The position numbers and the translations under genes are program-made. DNA of 64,000 bases, taken from positions 1-64,000 of the forward strand of contig QXWV01000098.1 in the NCBI GenBank assembly GCA_009911195.1. The letters are read 5' to 3'. Positions 45,629 through 55,358 of the stretch are shown here, in pieces (position 1 is the stretch's first letter; each line of letters starts with the position of its first letter). This DNA is from Lachnospiraceae bacterium (lineage in GTDB: Bacteria > Bacillota > Clostridia > Lachnospirales > Lachnospiraceae). A model generated the notes under the pieces. The model worked only from the letters and a program-made list of their open reading frames with translations, was not told where the DNA came from and made no database searches.

Positions 45629-47674
45629 TTATATGGCGCCTTCCTCTATCATTGTGTCCAGTGTACGCTTCACAATGCCGATTCCTTCCACGATGGATAT
45701 ATTATCCAATTGGCAGCCCGCCGCATTGATATGACCGCCTCCGCCAAGCCTTTCCATAATAATCTGCACATTTACTTCATCAATGGAACGGGCGCTCACA
45801 TAAATCTGATTCTGGTAATCGGTCAAAATGAAACTGGCTTTCACCCCTTTAATATTCAGCAGTTCATTGGCCGCCTGCGCGCCAATAATTGTAGGATTAG
45901 GAAGCTCGTCACTGGTGCATATGGAAATCGCATAGGCATTCTTATAAATCTCTGCCTGACTGACCGCATCCGCCTTCGCCTTATATTCTGCCGCATCTTC
46001 CCTGAAAAGCTTACGTACACGCATCACATCCGCACCGTTCCTTCTCAAAAACGCCGCCGCTTCAAAGGTTCTCACCCCTGTCTTTGTCATGAAGTTATTG
46101 GTGTCTATCATTATGCCTGAATACATACAATCGGCTTCTATATTTTTTATTTTAATATTTTCCCCGATATATTGCAGAATCTCCGAAACCATCTCGCAAG
46201 TGGAGGAAGCATAGGCTTCCACATAAGATAACGTGGCGTTCTCAATCACCTCTGTTCCCTGCCTGTGATGGTCGAATACCACAATGGATTTACAAAGCCG
46301 GAGCAGTTCCGGGCAATCTGTAATGCTGGGTTTATTTACGTCTACCACTACAAGGACTGCGTTATTCCCTACCATCTCAATGGCTTGCTGCCCATTGATA
46401 ATCAGGTCATCATCATAGTCCGGGTTATTATGGAACATTTCCACAAAAGGCTGTAAGGAGGTTCCGGAATCGCTTAACACTATGTGCACCTTTTTTTCCA
46501 AGGTTGCGGCAATCCGCGCAATACCTACCGCCGCCCCCAGGCTGTCGATATCCGCATTCCTGTGCCCCATGACAATAACCTTGTCCTTGCTGAAAATAAT
46601 TTCCTTCAAAGCCTGGGCTTTCACCCTGGCCTTTACCCTTGTATTCTTCTCTATCTGCTGGCTCTTGCCGCCGTAATATACCGTATTATGGGGAGTCTTG
46701 ACCACTGCCTGGTCACCGCCCCTGCCCAACGCCAAATCGATGGCATTCCTGGCAAATTCATAATTCTGGGCATAGGTAAGCCCGTCCAACCCTACACCGA
46801 TACTGATGGTCACCGCCATTTCGTTCCCTATGTTTACTGTTTTCACGTCTTCCAGCAAATCAAATCTGTTCTCCTGCAAATAAGAAACCGCTTTTTTCCT
46901 CATAATCACCAGGAACTTGTCCTTCTCTATCTTTTTGCAGATACCGTCCAGCCCGGCAATATACTTATTCACCTTTCTGTCAATCAATGCAAGGAGAAGG
47001 GAACGCCTTACCTCTTCCACGCTTTCCAGCGCTTCTTCATAATTATCCAAATATAACAGCCCCACCGCCAGGCTTTGGTCATCCACTTCCTGAAGGGCGA
47101 TTTTCAATGCCGTCTCGTCAAAGAGATAGATTGCAATCAAATATCCGTCATAATCCCTGTCTTCGATGATGTCACTGTTTTGTGCCATTTCTTTCAGGGA
47201 AATTTTTTTCATTTTGGCAATATAATCGTTATCCCCAAAACTTACCGCAAGCTCCACCTCATCCACAGAGCCGGGCAGCTTTTCCTTTGTTATCATCGGG
47301 AAAAGCGATGTAATAGATTTACGGTAGCCCTTTTCCCTATGCATCGCCTTTTCAAATGCGATGTTAGTCCAGATAATCTTTCCATCCTCATCAAGCAAAG
47401 CATGAGGCAAATCCAAATCCCGGAGCAGCCGTCTTTGTATCTGCCCGTATTGGGTAGCAAAGCTAATAAGCTCATTCATGATAATAGGCTTATTATATAA
47501 TAATAAAGATAAAACAATTGCGAAATAAAATATATCAAAACATGTAAGTATAAGCCCGGCCCTATAATCAATCACATAAATGCCAAGATTTACAAGAACC
47601 AATAAAATGCCTAAATATACAGATGTCTGTAAATATTTCTTTAACCTTCCTTTTAGCTTAATACTGTTCTTCAT
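45629..47674 (-). CDS. gdpP: Cyclic-di-AMP phosphodiesterase GdpP
   Basis: 681 residues from MKNSIKLKGRLKKYLQ, with AAAGGAAA upstream; the frame from 47713 lacks a ribosome site. Two membrane segments (about 20-60) precede a PAS-like domain, a degenerate GGDEF domain (about 160-300) and DHH/DHHA1 domains. DHH motifs are MGHRNADIDSLGAAVGIA, VVDVNKPS and VFDHHRQG; GGGGHINAAGC marks DHHA1. It hydrolyses c-di-AMP, which controls potassium and wall homeostasis. Confidence 0.95.
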   Translation of the reverse strand: MKNSIKLKGRLKKYLQTSVYLGILLVLVNLGIYVIDYRAGLILTCFDIFYFAIVLSLLLYNKPIIMNELISFATQYGQIQRRLLRDLDLPHALLDEDGKIIWTNIAFEKAMHREKGYRKSITSLFPMITKEKLPGSVDEVELAVSFGDNDYIAKMKKISLKEMAQNSDIIEDRDYDGYLIAIYLFDETALKIALQEVDDQSLAVGLLYLDNYEEALESVEEVRRSLLLALIDRKVNKYIAGLDGICKKIEKDKFLVIMRKKAVSYLQENRFDLLEDVKTVNIGNEMAVTISIGVGLDGLTYAQNYEFARNAIDLALGRGGDQAVVKTPHNTVYYGGKSQQIEKNTRVKARVKAQALKEIIFSKDKVIVMGHRNADIDSLGAAVGIARIAATLEKKVHIVLSDSGTSLQPFVEMFHNNPDYDDDLIINGQQAIEMVGNNAVLVVVDVNKPSITDCPELLRLCKSIVVFDHHRQGTEVIENATLSYVEAYASSTCEMVSEILQYIGENIKIKNIEADCMYSGIMIDTNNFMTKTGVRTFEAAAFLRRNGADVMRVRKLFREDAAEYKAKADAVSQAEIYKNAYAISICTSDELPNPTIIGAQAANELLNIKGVKASFILTDYQNQIYVSARSIDEVNVQIIMERLGGGGHINAAGCQLDNISIVEGIGIVKRTLDTMIEEGAI

Positions 47675-47783
47675 ATAATTTCCTTTTCTACCGTAATTCT
47701 TCTGTATAGCCACACGGTAAATGCGCCCTATCGGAACGATTGCCTATACTGCACATTACGGTGTCCAAAAATATATCTTCTAT

Positions 47784-47793
47784 AGTATAACAT
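47784..47793 (-). promoter_or_regulatory. Extended -10 promoter of the gdpP-rplI-dnaB run
   Basis: The minus strand reads TGTTATACT, an extended -10 (TG-N-TATACT). No clear -35 hexamer is present, as is usual for this class. It lies 110 bases upstream of the gdpP start. Confidence 0.4.
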
Positions 47794-47886
47794 TTTTTTC
47801 CATGAAGTTCCACAATATTATTTTACAGTTTTTATGCATCTTCTGTCGAATCATGCTATAACTTACATATTTATGCATTTTTTTCG

Positions 47887-49161
47887 TCACATCACCTGTC
47901 TGTATATCTCCGCATGGTCATCAATACACCGCCACTGGTTCTGCGCATCCGCCGTTACGCAAATATACCGCTTCCCATCTTTGCTTTCCCCGTAGCTTGC
48001 GGCACAGCTTCCAGATTCTTTCACATAGCCTGTTTTTCCGCTTTTCACATTGTCCCCAACATCCTTATCTTCGATGCGGCGCAAGAACCAATTACTCAGT
48101 ATCATCCCCTCCGGGTGTTCCTCCGTTTCTGAAGTGGTATAAGTCTTGGCGGATAATACCTGCCTGCAAAGGTCATTTTCCAAGGCTGCCCCCATAATGA
48201 CCGCCATATCATAGGGCGTACAATAATGGTCATTATCATACACGCCCACACAATTGGTAAAATGTGCGCTCTCTGAGAGCCCAAGCTCCTCCAGCTTCTC
48301 ATTCATCATGTCCACGAAAGCCTCCTGGGAACCCGCCACATGAACAGCCAGCCCTACCGCCGCTTCCGCGCCGGAAGGGAGTATTGTTCCATACAATAAA
48401 TCCTGCACGGTGACTGTTTCATCCCGTTCAAACCCTGCACTGCTGCAGCCGTTGGCAAAGCTGTAGTCGGTCATTTCCTGGGTTATGGTAACAGGCTGTT
48501 CCAGATTATCAATATGTTCCACCGCCACAAGCAAAGTCAACACTTTCGTCATGGAGGCCGGGTTCATCCTCACCTTGCCATTCTTCTCCGCCACTATGCT
48601 GCCTTTGTCCAAATCAATTAAAATCGCATAATTGCTCACGATATTTCCGCCCAGGCGTCTGGTACTTCCAGTCTCTCTGAATGCTTCATTCCCGCCTTCG
48701 GTTTCTCCTGCATTGCCCGTTGTTGTGCCATCCGCATCCATGCTGCCCTTGTCCGCGTTTCCTACTCCCGGAGTGTCTATTTCCGCGCCGCCCACTTCCC
48801 CATTGCCCGCTGCTGTGCTGTCTATTCCCGTGCCGCCCGCTTCCCCACTGCCCGCTGCCATGCTGTCTATTCCCGTGCCGCCTGTTTCGCCATTTCCAAT
48901 ATTTGCCATTCCCAAAGTGCCGGTTTCCGTTCCGTCCATCTCGGTTCGCTGTTGTTTCTCCCCTTCCGGGGATGCCGGTTTCCCAACCGCTTTTGCGATG
49001 AATATAATAGCTACAATAAAAATCCCCGCTGCCGGAATGACTATCTTAAGCCATCTCCGAACCATGTCCTGCTGTTCCTTCCGCCGCCGCATCGCCCGTA
49101 TCCTTTGTTCACGGCGCACATCTCTCCCTATATCAAAGTTTTCTTCCAACTGTTCTTTCAT
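47887..49161 (-). CDS. D-alanyl-D-alanine carboxypeptidase (peptidase S11), membrane anchored
   Basis: 424 residues. A cytosolic basic N-terminus and membrane segment (about 37-58) lead to a low-complexity linker with repeats of the form GGTGIDSxAAGxGE (about 94-135), then the penicillin-binding domain. The catalytic S203-x-x-K206 is in NPASMTKVL; the third motif is SGKTGYVKESG. The second motif reads SGAEAA where PBP5 has SGNDA. It trims pentapeptide side chains of peptidoglycan. Confidence 0.9.
   Translation of the reverse strand: MKEQLEENFDIGRDVRREQRIRAMRRRKEQQDMVRRWLKIVIPAAGIFIVAIIFIAKAVGKPASPEGEKQQRTEMDGTETGTLGMANIGNGETGGTGIDSMAAGSGEAGGTGIDSTAAGNGEVGGAEIDTPGVGNADKGSMDADGTTTGNAGETEGGNEAFRETGSTRRLGGNIVSNYAILIDLDKGSIVAEKNGKVRMNPASMTKVLTLLVAVEHIDNLEQPVTITQEMTDYSFANGCSSAGFERDETVTVQDLLYGTILPSGAEAAVGLAVHVAGSQEAFVDMMNEKLEELGLSESAHFTNCVGVYDNDHYCTPYDMAVIMGAALENDLCRQVLSAKTYTTSETEEHPEGMILSNWFLRRIEDKDVGDNVKSGKTGYVKESGSCAASYGESKDGKRYICVTADAQNQWRCIDDHAEIYRQVM
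48757..48882. repeat. In-frame tandem repeat in the carboxypeptidase linker
   Basis: About two and a half copies of a 51-base unit encode GGTGIDSMAAGSGEA-like segments. Such repeats are prone to length change by slippage. Confidence 0.55.
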
Positions 49162-49466
49162 TTCCGCTGCTCCTGTTTTATACTGTGCTGATTTGGCTGC
49201 TTTGCCAGTTATTATTCAGCCCCTTGCCCATAGTTACCGTTTCCAAAGCATCCTCTATTACTTTCAGTTCTTCCAGGGTTGTATCGAATTTTCGGCCTTT
49301 TTTCTTGTTGGCAGCATAAAATGTCCCTCCTTTATCATCTTCCATTAAAGTTCTCCATACTTGAAATACTTTTCTATTATATACATTCTTTGTTATAAAA
49401 TCAACGAAACCGCCAGAAAAATTAATTCCAGCGGTTTCCTCTTCCCCATCATATCTTTATATCTTC

Positions 49467-50171
49467 TCACAACTCTTTTTTTCCTAACTCATAAGCCATT
49501 TCAAATATTTTACTGCTATCGCCATAATAACAGTAATAATGCCCGGGGAGCAAAATAGAAGAGTCCAAAGCACATGCTCTTTTTAACGAATTCAAATAAT
49601 CCTCCCTGTTATAATCAGGGGCACCTGTCCAGGCCAGACGCAATGTTACTTCGTCCTCCGGCGGCAGAGGGTCAATGGCAATGAAATCTCCCATAAACAA
49701 GAAATTGCCCTCTTCCTCTTTCATTTGAAACATATAAGAGCCTTCTGTATGCCCCGGCATAGGAATACAGGAAATATGAACATCCCCTATGGCTAGTTCC
49801 ACTTCCCCCTGCAAAATATCATCTACTGAAACAGGCATAAATTCCCGTCCAAACAAATGGCCGATGGTACGTTCATCCCCTCTGCTAACCGCTTCCGCAT
49901 CCTGTATTCCCATTGCTATCCTGCTGCCTGCAGCTTTTGCCAGATATGCATTCCCTGCATGGTCAAAATGGCAGTGGGTAAATAATGTATTTGCAATCGG
50001 TTTGTCATCCAATTTCCAATATGCCAGCGTTTTCATCATAATATCCCATTGCTTTTCCGAAAAACCAGCGTCAATCAAGATTACCCTGTCCCCTGCATCA
50101 ATGGCATATGCATTAGAATTTGTTCCATAAGGCACGCCGCTCAACTGATAAATCCGCTTTGATAGTTTCAT
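49467..50171 (-). CDS. MBL-fold metallo-hydrolase
   Basis: 234 residues from MKLSKRIYQLSGVPYGTNSN. The metal motif H-x-H-x-D-H is THCHFDHAG, with further ligands in PMPGHTEGSYMF and the late DFIAID and GHYY blocks. GAGGG precedes the ATG, which overlaps the upstream stop codon as ATGA. The substrate is unknown; it is the last gene of the sugar operon. Confidence 0.85.
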   Translation of the reverse strand: MKLSKRIYQLSGVPYGTNSNAYAIDAGDRVILIDAGFSEKQWDIMMKTLAYWKLDDKPIANTLFTHCHFDHAGNAYLAKAAGSRIAMGIQDAEAVSRGDERTIGHLFGREFMPVSVDDILQGEVELAIGDVHISCIPMPGHTEGSYMFQMKEEEGNFLFMGDFIAIDPLPPEDEVTLRLAWTGAPDYNREDYLNSLKRACALDSSILLPGHYYCYYGDSSKIFEMAYELGKKEL

Positions 50172-50842
50172 CTTTCCCTCATTTCCTTCCTCAGATACCA
50201 CTGTTCGTCATTCCAGGTTTCGTAAGGCAGCGGCACCATCGGAATAGATTCCTGTATATATTTCTTTGAATATGGATTATGGGTTGCCGGAGGTATCTTT
50301 GCACGCCCCGCCGTCCTCACATAAAAAGTCCTCTGGTCCGCCCATCCTTCAGAATAGGGGCATTTGACCTGGGAAATCCACCGCATATGCCAAATCTTCC
50401 ATTTCCCGTTTTCCAAAATAAAATCATTGGCATAAGCCCCAAAGCACCAGACCGCCTCCGGCTCGGACTCCGGTGACCTCTTCACAGTTTCTATCCCCGG
50501 ACTCCACCATACGCCTCTCGCCGTTTTACCGTCTGCCGCTACTTCTATACAAGGGCTGGTCAAATAATGCACCAGCATAATTCCCTCATACTCTTCCATA
50601 TGATAGTTTCCGCAATACAGCTTCTTTATCCCCTCCGGCCCGTAATATATCTCGCTGTCAGCCACCTGTACGGAAACATCCGGTGTATCCATGGCAAAAT
50701 CCATCGGATGCAGGCTCATATTTTTCTGATTATGCAGAACTTCATAATGCGCCATCAAATTACAGATTTCCTCTTTAGCCTTCCATCTCCCAATTTCTCT
50801 TTCCAGCCTCTCTATCCTTCCTATCCATTCCTTCTCTTCCAT
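50168..50842 (-). CDS. NTF2/SnoaL-like fold protein
   Basis: 224 residues from MEEKEWIGRIERLEREIGR, with AAAGGAG seven bases upstream. An N-terminal coiled helix precedes a SnoaL_4-type domain: EICNLMAHYEVLHNQKN, YYGPEGIKKLY and DFILENGKWKIWHMRW. Members include dehydratases and isomerases, but no active-site pattern is clear here. Its stop overlaps the start of the MBL-fold gene by four bases, so the two are translationally coupled. Confidence 0.75.
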   Translation of the reverse strand: MEEKEWIGRIERLEREIGRWKAKEEICNLMAHYEVLHNQKNMSLHPMDFAMDTPDVSVQVADSEIYYGPEGIKKLYCGNYHMEEYEGIMLVHYLTSPCIEVAADGKTARGVWWSPGIETVKRSPESEPEAVWCFGAYANDFILENGKWKIWHMRWISQVKCPYSEGWADQRTFYVRTAGRAKIPPATHNPYSKKYIQESIPMVPLPYETWNDEQWYLRKEMRER

Positions 50843-50863
50843 AAGCATACTCCTTTCATCCAT

Positions 50864-52546
50864 CTACAACGGCAAATCCCACATTCCGCAGAACGGGTCA
50901 ACCGGGCTTTTCCCTAAGAAGGGGCTTTGGCCCATCAGCTTTTCAACCACCGCCTCCCGCACATATCCGGATTCGCTGTATGCATTGATATAAGTGCCCA
51001 CCATTGGCAAGTCCATCAGCATATACGGGCTGTTAAAGGAAACTGCCACGGCAGGGATTTCCTTTGTATAGCATGCTATCTCCCCACATACTATCGACCT
51101 CCAACAGATGCGGTATCCGGCCTTTGCTCCGATAAAGTAAATCATTAAGTCATATTTTTCTTTTAAGGGGCCGATACCCATCCCCGTTATTCCAAGGCCA
51201 GGCATTTCATCCAAATCCAATTCTTTTACGTGGAAGCCTTCCTTCATCAATGCCTTTTTAAATGCATTGTATTGCGGGTCATTATCATATCTCCCCTCGG
51301 CATTATTATCCAATTCGCACAAGAGGATATTTTTATACTTTTCTGGCGACAGGGGCAGCAGCCCTTCCCTATCCTTTACCAAGGTTACCGCCTTATTTGC
51401 ACATTCCTTTGCCCAAAGCTTATGTTTTTCCCTCATGCTTTCCTTATCCATGCCCAAAAAGCGTCTGTCATTGGACATTTCATGCAGCCGCAGCTTTGCT
51501 TTCAGCGCCAATATCCTCGTTACCGCTTCATCCAGCCTTTCCGGCGTAATAATCCCTTTCTCCACGCCTTTGCGCATATAGCCGATATCCTCGTGATGAT
51601 TGATGGTAAACAGAAACATATCTACGCCTGCCGCAATGCAGTAGGGTACTGCCTTCTCCCTTTCCATAGATACCATAAACCCTGTCATATGGGTATCATC
51701 CGAAACAATCAGCCCGTTAAACCCCAGCTTTTCCCTCAAAAGCTTCTGTAGCAGATTACTATCCAAAGAACCTGGCAGCACTTTTTCGTCCGTCAATGAA
51801 GAATCATAGAATTTGCTGTAAGAGGGCAGTTTGATATGTGCCGCCATAACGGCATCGGTTCCCGCTTCAATAAGCGTCCGGTAAACCTTCCCATATGTCT
51901 CATCCCATTCCTCTACGCTTTTTGTATTAATGCTCGCCACCTTATGCTGGTCTCTAAAATCCATCCCATCCCCGGGAAAATGCTTAATTGTTGTTGCCAT
52001 GTTATAGGTATGCGCCCCTTCTATGTAGCCCTTCGCCATTTGGATTACCGTATCCGGGTCCGAGCCATAGGTACGGTTATTCGTAACCGTACTCAAAAAG
52101 TTATAGTCAATATCTACAATCGGGGCAAAAGACCAGTTAAATCCAACGGCTGCCCCCTCTGCGCCGGCAACCAGCCCCAGACGTTTCCCGCATTCATCAT
52201 CATCCGTAGCTGCGACCTGCATCTGTGTTCCATAATAAGTTCCGTCCGTAATGCCGCCATTCCCCCCACGTTCCAGGTTAGCCGCAATCAACAACGGTAT
52301 ATCCGACTTCGCCTGAAGCCTCTCCGTGTAATCCCGGATTTTTTCTGCCGGATTAGGCCGGAACATAACACCGCCTGGCTTAATTTCACTAAAAATTACT
52401 TCCTCCTCTTCATCCGTACAGTTCCACAGCGTCTCGCAGAATAGCTGCCCAATCTTATCCTCCGTATTCATCGCGTCTAACGTTTCCCGTACCCACTTTA
52501 CCTGGGATTCATCCAGAAAATAAGGGTTCGCCTTCAAATCAACCAT
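50864..52546 (-). CDS. Glycoside hydrolase family 3, NagZ-like
   Basis: 560 residues from MVDLKANPYFLDE, with GGAGG five bases upstream. The catalytic domain has KHFPGDG at 188-194 with H201, the histidine/aspartate arrangement typical of NagZ-type N-acetylhexosaminidases, and the nucleophile near D283-D284 in VSDDTHMTGF. A second domain of about 180 residues follows. There is no signal peptide, so it acts on imported sugars. It is encoded 33 bases after the binding-protein gene. Confidence 0.88.
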   Translation of the reverse strand: MVDLKANPYFLDESQVKWVRETLDAMNTEDKIGQLFCETLWNCTDEEEEVIFSEIKPGGVMFRPNPAEKIRDYTERLQAKSDIPLLIAANLERGGNGGITDGTYYGTQMQVAATDDDECGKRLGLVAGAEGAAVGFNWSFAPIVDIDYNFLSTVTNNRTYGSDPDTVIQMAKGYIEGAHTYNMATTIKHFPGDGMDFRDQHKVASINTKSVEEWDETYGKVYRTLIEAGTDAVMAAHIKLPSYSKFYDSSLTDEKVLPGSLDSNLLQKLLREKLGFNGLIVSDDTHMTGFMVSMEREKAVPYCIAAGVDMFLFTINHHEDIGYMRKGVEKGIITPERLDEAVTRILALKAKLRLHEMSNDRRFLGMDKESMREKHKLWAKECANKAVTLVKDREGLLPLSPEKYKNILLCELDNNAEGRYDNDPQYNAFKKALMKEGFHVKELDLDEMPGLGITGMGIGPLKEKYDLMIYFIGAKAGYRICWRSIVCGEIACYTKEIPAVAVSFNSPYMLMDLPMVGTYINAYSESGYVREAVVEKLMGQSPFLGKSPVDPFCGMWDLPL

Positions 52547-52579
52547 AATATCCTCCAATTCCAGTTTTGTATCGAGCCA

Positions 52580-54145
52580 CTACTCCTTTGAAGCTATAAA
52601 CTCATCCAACTGCCTTTGCTTTTCATCCATATAAGCCTGAAGCCCCGCATCGTACAGCGCCTTGTTAAACTCTGCAATTGTGGCATCCACATCGCCTGCA
52701 AATCCCCATTCCAGCATCACCTCATATTTTGCCAACACAGACTGCAATGCCGTATATTCCGAAGAAACCGTGGAATTATCCATCACAAATCCCATAGCGC
52801 AAGACTGTGCAGCACTTTCATTAAATGCCTGAAGCTGTTCGTATAAATCGGCGTCATCGCCTTCCCAAATATGGGATAAATATGCATTTCCTGCCTTCCA
52901 GGAAGCCTTATCCGCATAAGCCGCCGTATTAGGCCCATCCGTTGCAAATCCCTCTTCATTCAAGACATAGTGTTCCCCTTCAATCCCAAAGCTGAAAAGG
53001 TTTATCAAGTCCGCATCCGTATAGAGCAGATTTAAAAACTCCATCGCCTTCCCGGGGTTTTTGCTGTTTGTCGGGATTGCCCACATCCAGTTCTGTACAT
53101 TGCTTGTAAAGGAAACCGGGGATTCTACCGGCGCTGCCACCAGTTCGTAATTCTGCACCGTATTTTCATTTTCTACTACCGCACCCGGTTTAAAAACCTG
53201 GAAATAGGAAGCAGCCACCCCATTGGATAATAACATTTGCACAGAGGAAGAAGAATCCGTACATATATCCGGATAAATATATCCTGCCTGATTCCATTCC
53301 GTATTTCTGCGTACCAGCCCTTTCCATGCTTCCGATTCAAATAAATTGGTCACTACAGGCTTATCATAATCCTCCAGGACCCCAAGCAGATTTCCAAGAA
53401 AATCTATTTTCCCATAATTCTTTACGAGGAAACGTGTCTGTGGTGCCGACCCTCCCGTCACATACAATTCCGGATGCGCCTCGTGTATCTGCTCGAAAAC
53501 AGGCGTCAAATCATCATATGTTTTCACCTGGGATAAATCAATTTCCAACTCATCAATAATATCTTTCCGAAACATACATGAAATCTGGCTGGCCATATCC
53601 CTGCATGTTGTCAATCCATAGCATTCCCCGTTTAAGGATGCCGCTTTTATATATTTTTCCCCCAGCACCTCTTGAATCCCCTGACCATGTTCATCCAAAA
53701 GATTATTTAAGGGAGTCAACTGCCCTTTTTCCACAAAACTGGCCATGCCGTTCAAAAAACGTCCAAACATTACATCCAATTGTTCGCTTGGGGAAGAAAG
53801 AATCAATGTAATCTGGTCATCAATATTTCCATAGGTAAATGCTTCCAAAGTAACCGTACATCCGATTTTTTCTTTTGTAATTTCATTGATAGCTGCCTCT
53901 ACCTTATCCAAGTCATCCGGCACGGCCGCATATGCATAGCTGACTACCAAGTTCGGCATTTCCCCTTTCGCATTGTCAGGCTCCGTTCCGTTTCCTCCCT
54001 CTGCCTCCTTTTCCCCTGCCGCTTCCGTTCCGGAAGCTTCTCCTACAGCAGAACCATTTTCCTGTCCGGCTTCCTTTCCGCAGCCAGATAGTATGGATGC
54101 CATCATACATCCTGCCATTAGTAGACTTACTAACTTTTTTTTCAT
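52580..54145 (-). CDS. Extracellular solute-binding lipoprotein of an LplABC-type sugar transporter
   Basis: 521 residues. Signal peptide with lipobox LSGC (lipidated C22), a short E/G/A-rich linker, then a family 1 binding-protein fold (NLVVSYAYAAVPDDLDKVEAAINE). The C-terminal DUF3502-like part ends in a charged helix DEKQRQLDEFIASKE. AAAGGTGA precedes the ATG at 54145. It delivers the sugar to the two permeases encoded upstream. Confidence 0.9.
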   Translation of the reverse strand: MKKKLVSLLMAGCMMASILSGCGKEAGQENGSAVGEASGTEAAGEKEAEGGNGTEPDNAKGEMPNLVVSYAYAAVPDDLDKVEAAINEITKEKIGCTVTLEAFTYGNIDDQITLILSSPSEQLDVMFGRFLNGMASFVEKGQLTPLNNLLDEHGQGIQEVLGEKYIKAASLNGECYGLTTCRDMASQISCMFRKDIIDELEIDLSQVKTYDDLTPVFEQIHEAHPELYVTGGSAPQTRFLVKNYGKIDFLGNLLGVLEDYDKPVVTNLFESEAWKGLVRRNTEWNQAGYIYPDICTDSSSSVQMLLSNGVAASYFQVFKPGAVVENENTVQNYELVAAPVESPVSFTSNVQNWMWAIPTNSKNPGKAMEFLNLLYTDADLINLFSFGIEGEHYVLNEEGFATDGPNTAAYADKASWKAGNAYLSHIWEGDDADLYEQLQAFNESAAQSCAMGFVMDNSTVSSEYTALQSVLAKYEVMLEWGFAGDVDATIAEFNKALYDAGLQAYMDEKQRQLDEFIASKE

Positions 54146-54241
54146 GTTAATCACCTTTCCCTTTCCATAATCTGCAAACCTTTGTGCCTATGCTGAAAAT
54201 AATGCCTTGCACATGTCTGCTTTTTACATTTAAAGGGCAAA

Positions 54242-55165
54242 TCACCCTTTAACGCCGCCCATAACAATCCCCTTTACAAAGCCCTTCTGCAAAAACGGAT
54301 AAGCAATCAGCAAAGGCAAAGTACCTACTACTGCAATTGCCATCCTGACAGTATTGCTCGGCATCTGCACCCTGGAACTCGCAATCCCTCCCATGGTTGA
54401 AAGGGCCTGGATACTTTTTATCATTTCATTTAAAACATTTTGAATGCTGAATAAATTGGTATCCGTTAAGTAAATCAGCCCGTTATTCCAGTCATTCCAA
54501 TACGCCAGCCCTATAAACAGCACCAATGTGCTAATCAGCGGTTTCGTAAGCGGCAATACGATTCTGACAAAAATTTTCAGTTCGCTTGCCCCATCCATTC
54601 TGGCAGATTCCAGGATTTCACCAGGAATCCCTGTCCTGAAATAGCTTCTCGCCATTATGACAAAGAAAGCTTTTACCATTAAATTTGGAAACAGCAATGC
54701 CCATATAGTGTTTTTCAAATGGAACACCGTTGTCCACATAATGTAACTGGGAACCAGCCCCCCATTAAACAGCAGCGTAAACAGTACAAAAAAAGAAAAA
54801 ATACCTCGACCCGGCAGCTCCGGCCTGGACAAAGGGTATGCCAGCATTAGTGTCATCGCCAGCCCCATTAAAGTGCCCAATACCGTAACAAATACTGAAA
54901 TACCGTATGCATGCAAAATTTTCCCGCCCTGGCTAAACAAATATATGTAGGCATCCAGACTCCATTCTTTTGGGAAAAAAGAATATCCGTACCTCATAAT
55001 GGCACTGTCCTCTGAAAACGAGGAAATAATCAATAGCAAAAAAGGAATCAGGCAGCATAATGAAAAACTCCAGAGGGAAATATTTTTCAAAACAGCATAC
55101 AGCGTAATTTTTTGTTTCAACTTTGTTTGTTTCAAATTCATATGCTTCAAATTTGTTTGTTTCAT
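54242..55165 (-). CDS. ABC sugar permease, LplC/MalG-like
   Basis: About 307 residues with six membrane segments. The ATPase-coupling EAA loop is EILESARMDGASELKIFVRIVLP. The start is uncertain: MKQTNLKHMNLKQ at 55165 is chosen for fit to the family, but no ribosome site is visible, and the frame is open to 55222. The first 15 codons are a degenerate TTGAAACAAA-type repeat. It pairs with the permease encoded 180 bases upstream. Confidence 0.87.
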   Translation of the reverse strand: MKQTNLKHMNLKQTKLKQKITLYAVLKNISLWSFSLCCLIPFLLLIISSFSEDSAIMRYGYSFFPKEWSLDAYIYLFSQGGKILHAYGISVFVTVLGTLMGLAMTLMLAYPLSRPELPGRGIFSFFVLFTLLFNGGLVPSYIMWTTVFHLKNTIWALLFPNLMVKAFFVIMARSYFRTGIPGEILESARMDGASELKIFVRIVLPLTKPLISTLVLFIGLAYWNDWNNGLIYLTDTNLFSIQNVLNEMIKSIQALSTMGGIASSRVQMPSNTVRMAIAVVGTLPLLIAYPFLQKGFVKGIVMGGVKG

Positions 55166-55240
55166 ACACACAACCGTGCCCTTTCCATAAATCCGCGGCA
55201 GCCCCCATATATCCTCTGCCATACATACACTAAAAACTGC

Positions 55241-55358
55241 AGCAATTTATCCTAAAGTTCTACCATGCCCTTAAAGCCTCAGCAATTTATCCTATGCTTC
55301 TGCCATTCCCTTAAAGCCTCAGCAATCTATCCTATAACTCTGCCATTCCCTCAAAACA
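55241..55358. repeat. Three tandem 40-bp repeats between the permease genes
   Basis: Units start at 55241, 55281 and 55321, each AGCAATTTATCCTA... followed by TGCCATTCCCTTAAAGCCTC or close variants. The third unit overlaps the last codons of the upstream permease gene, so the array probably arose by duplication of that gene's 3' end. Confidence 0.75.
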
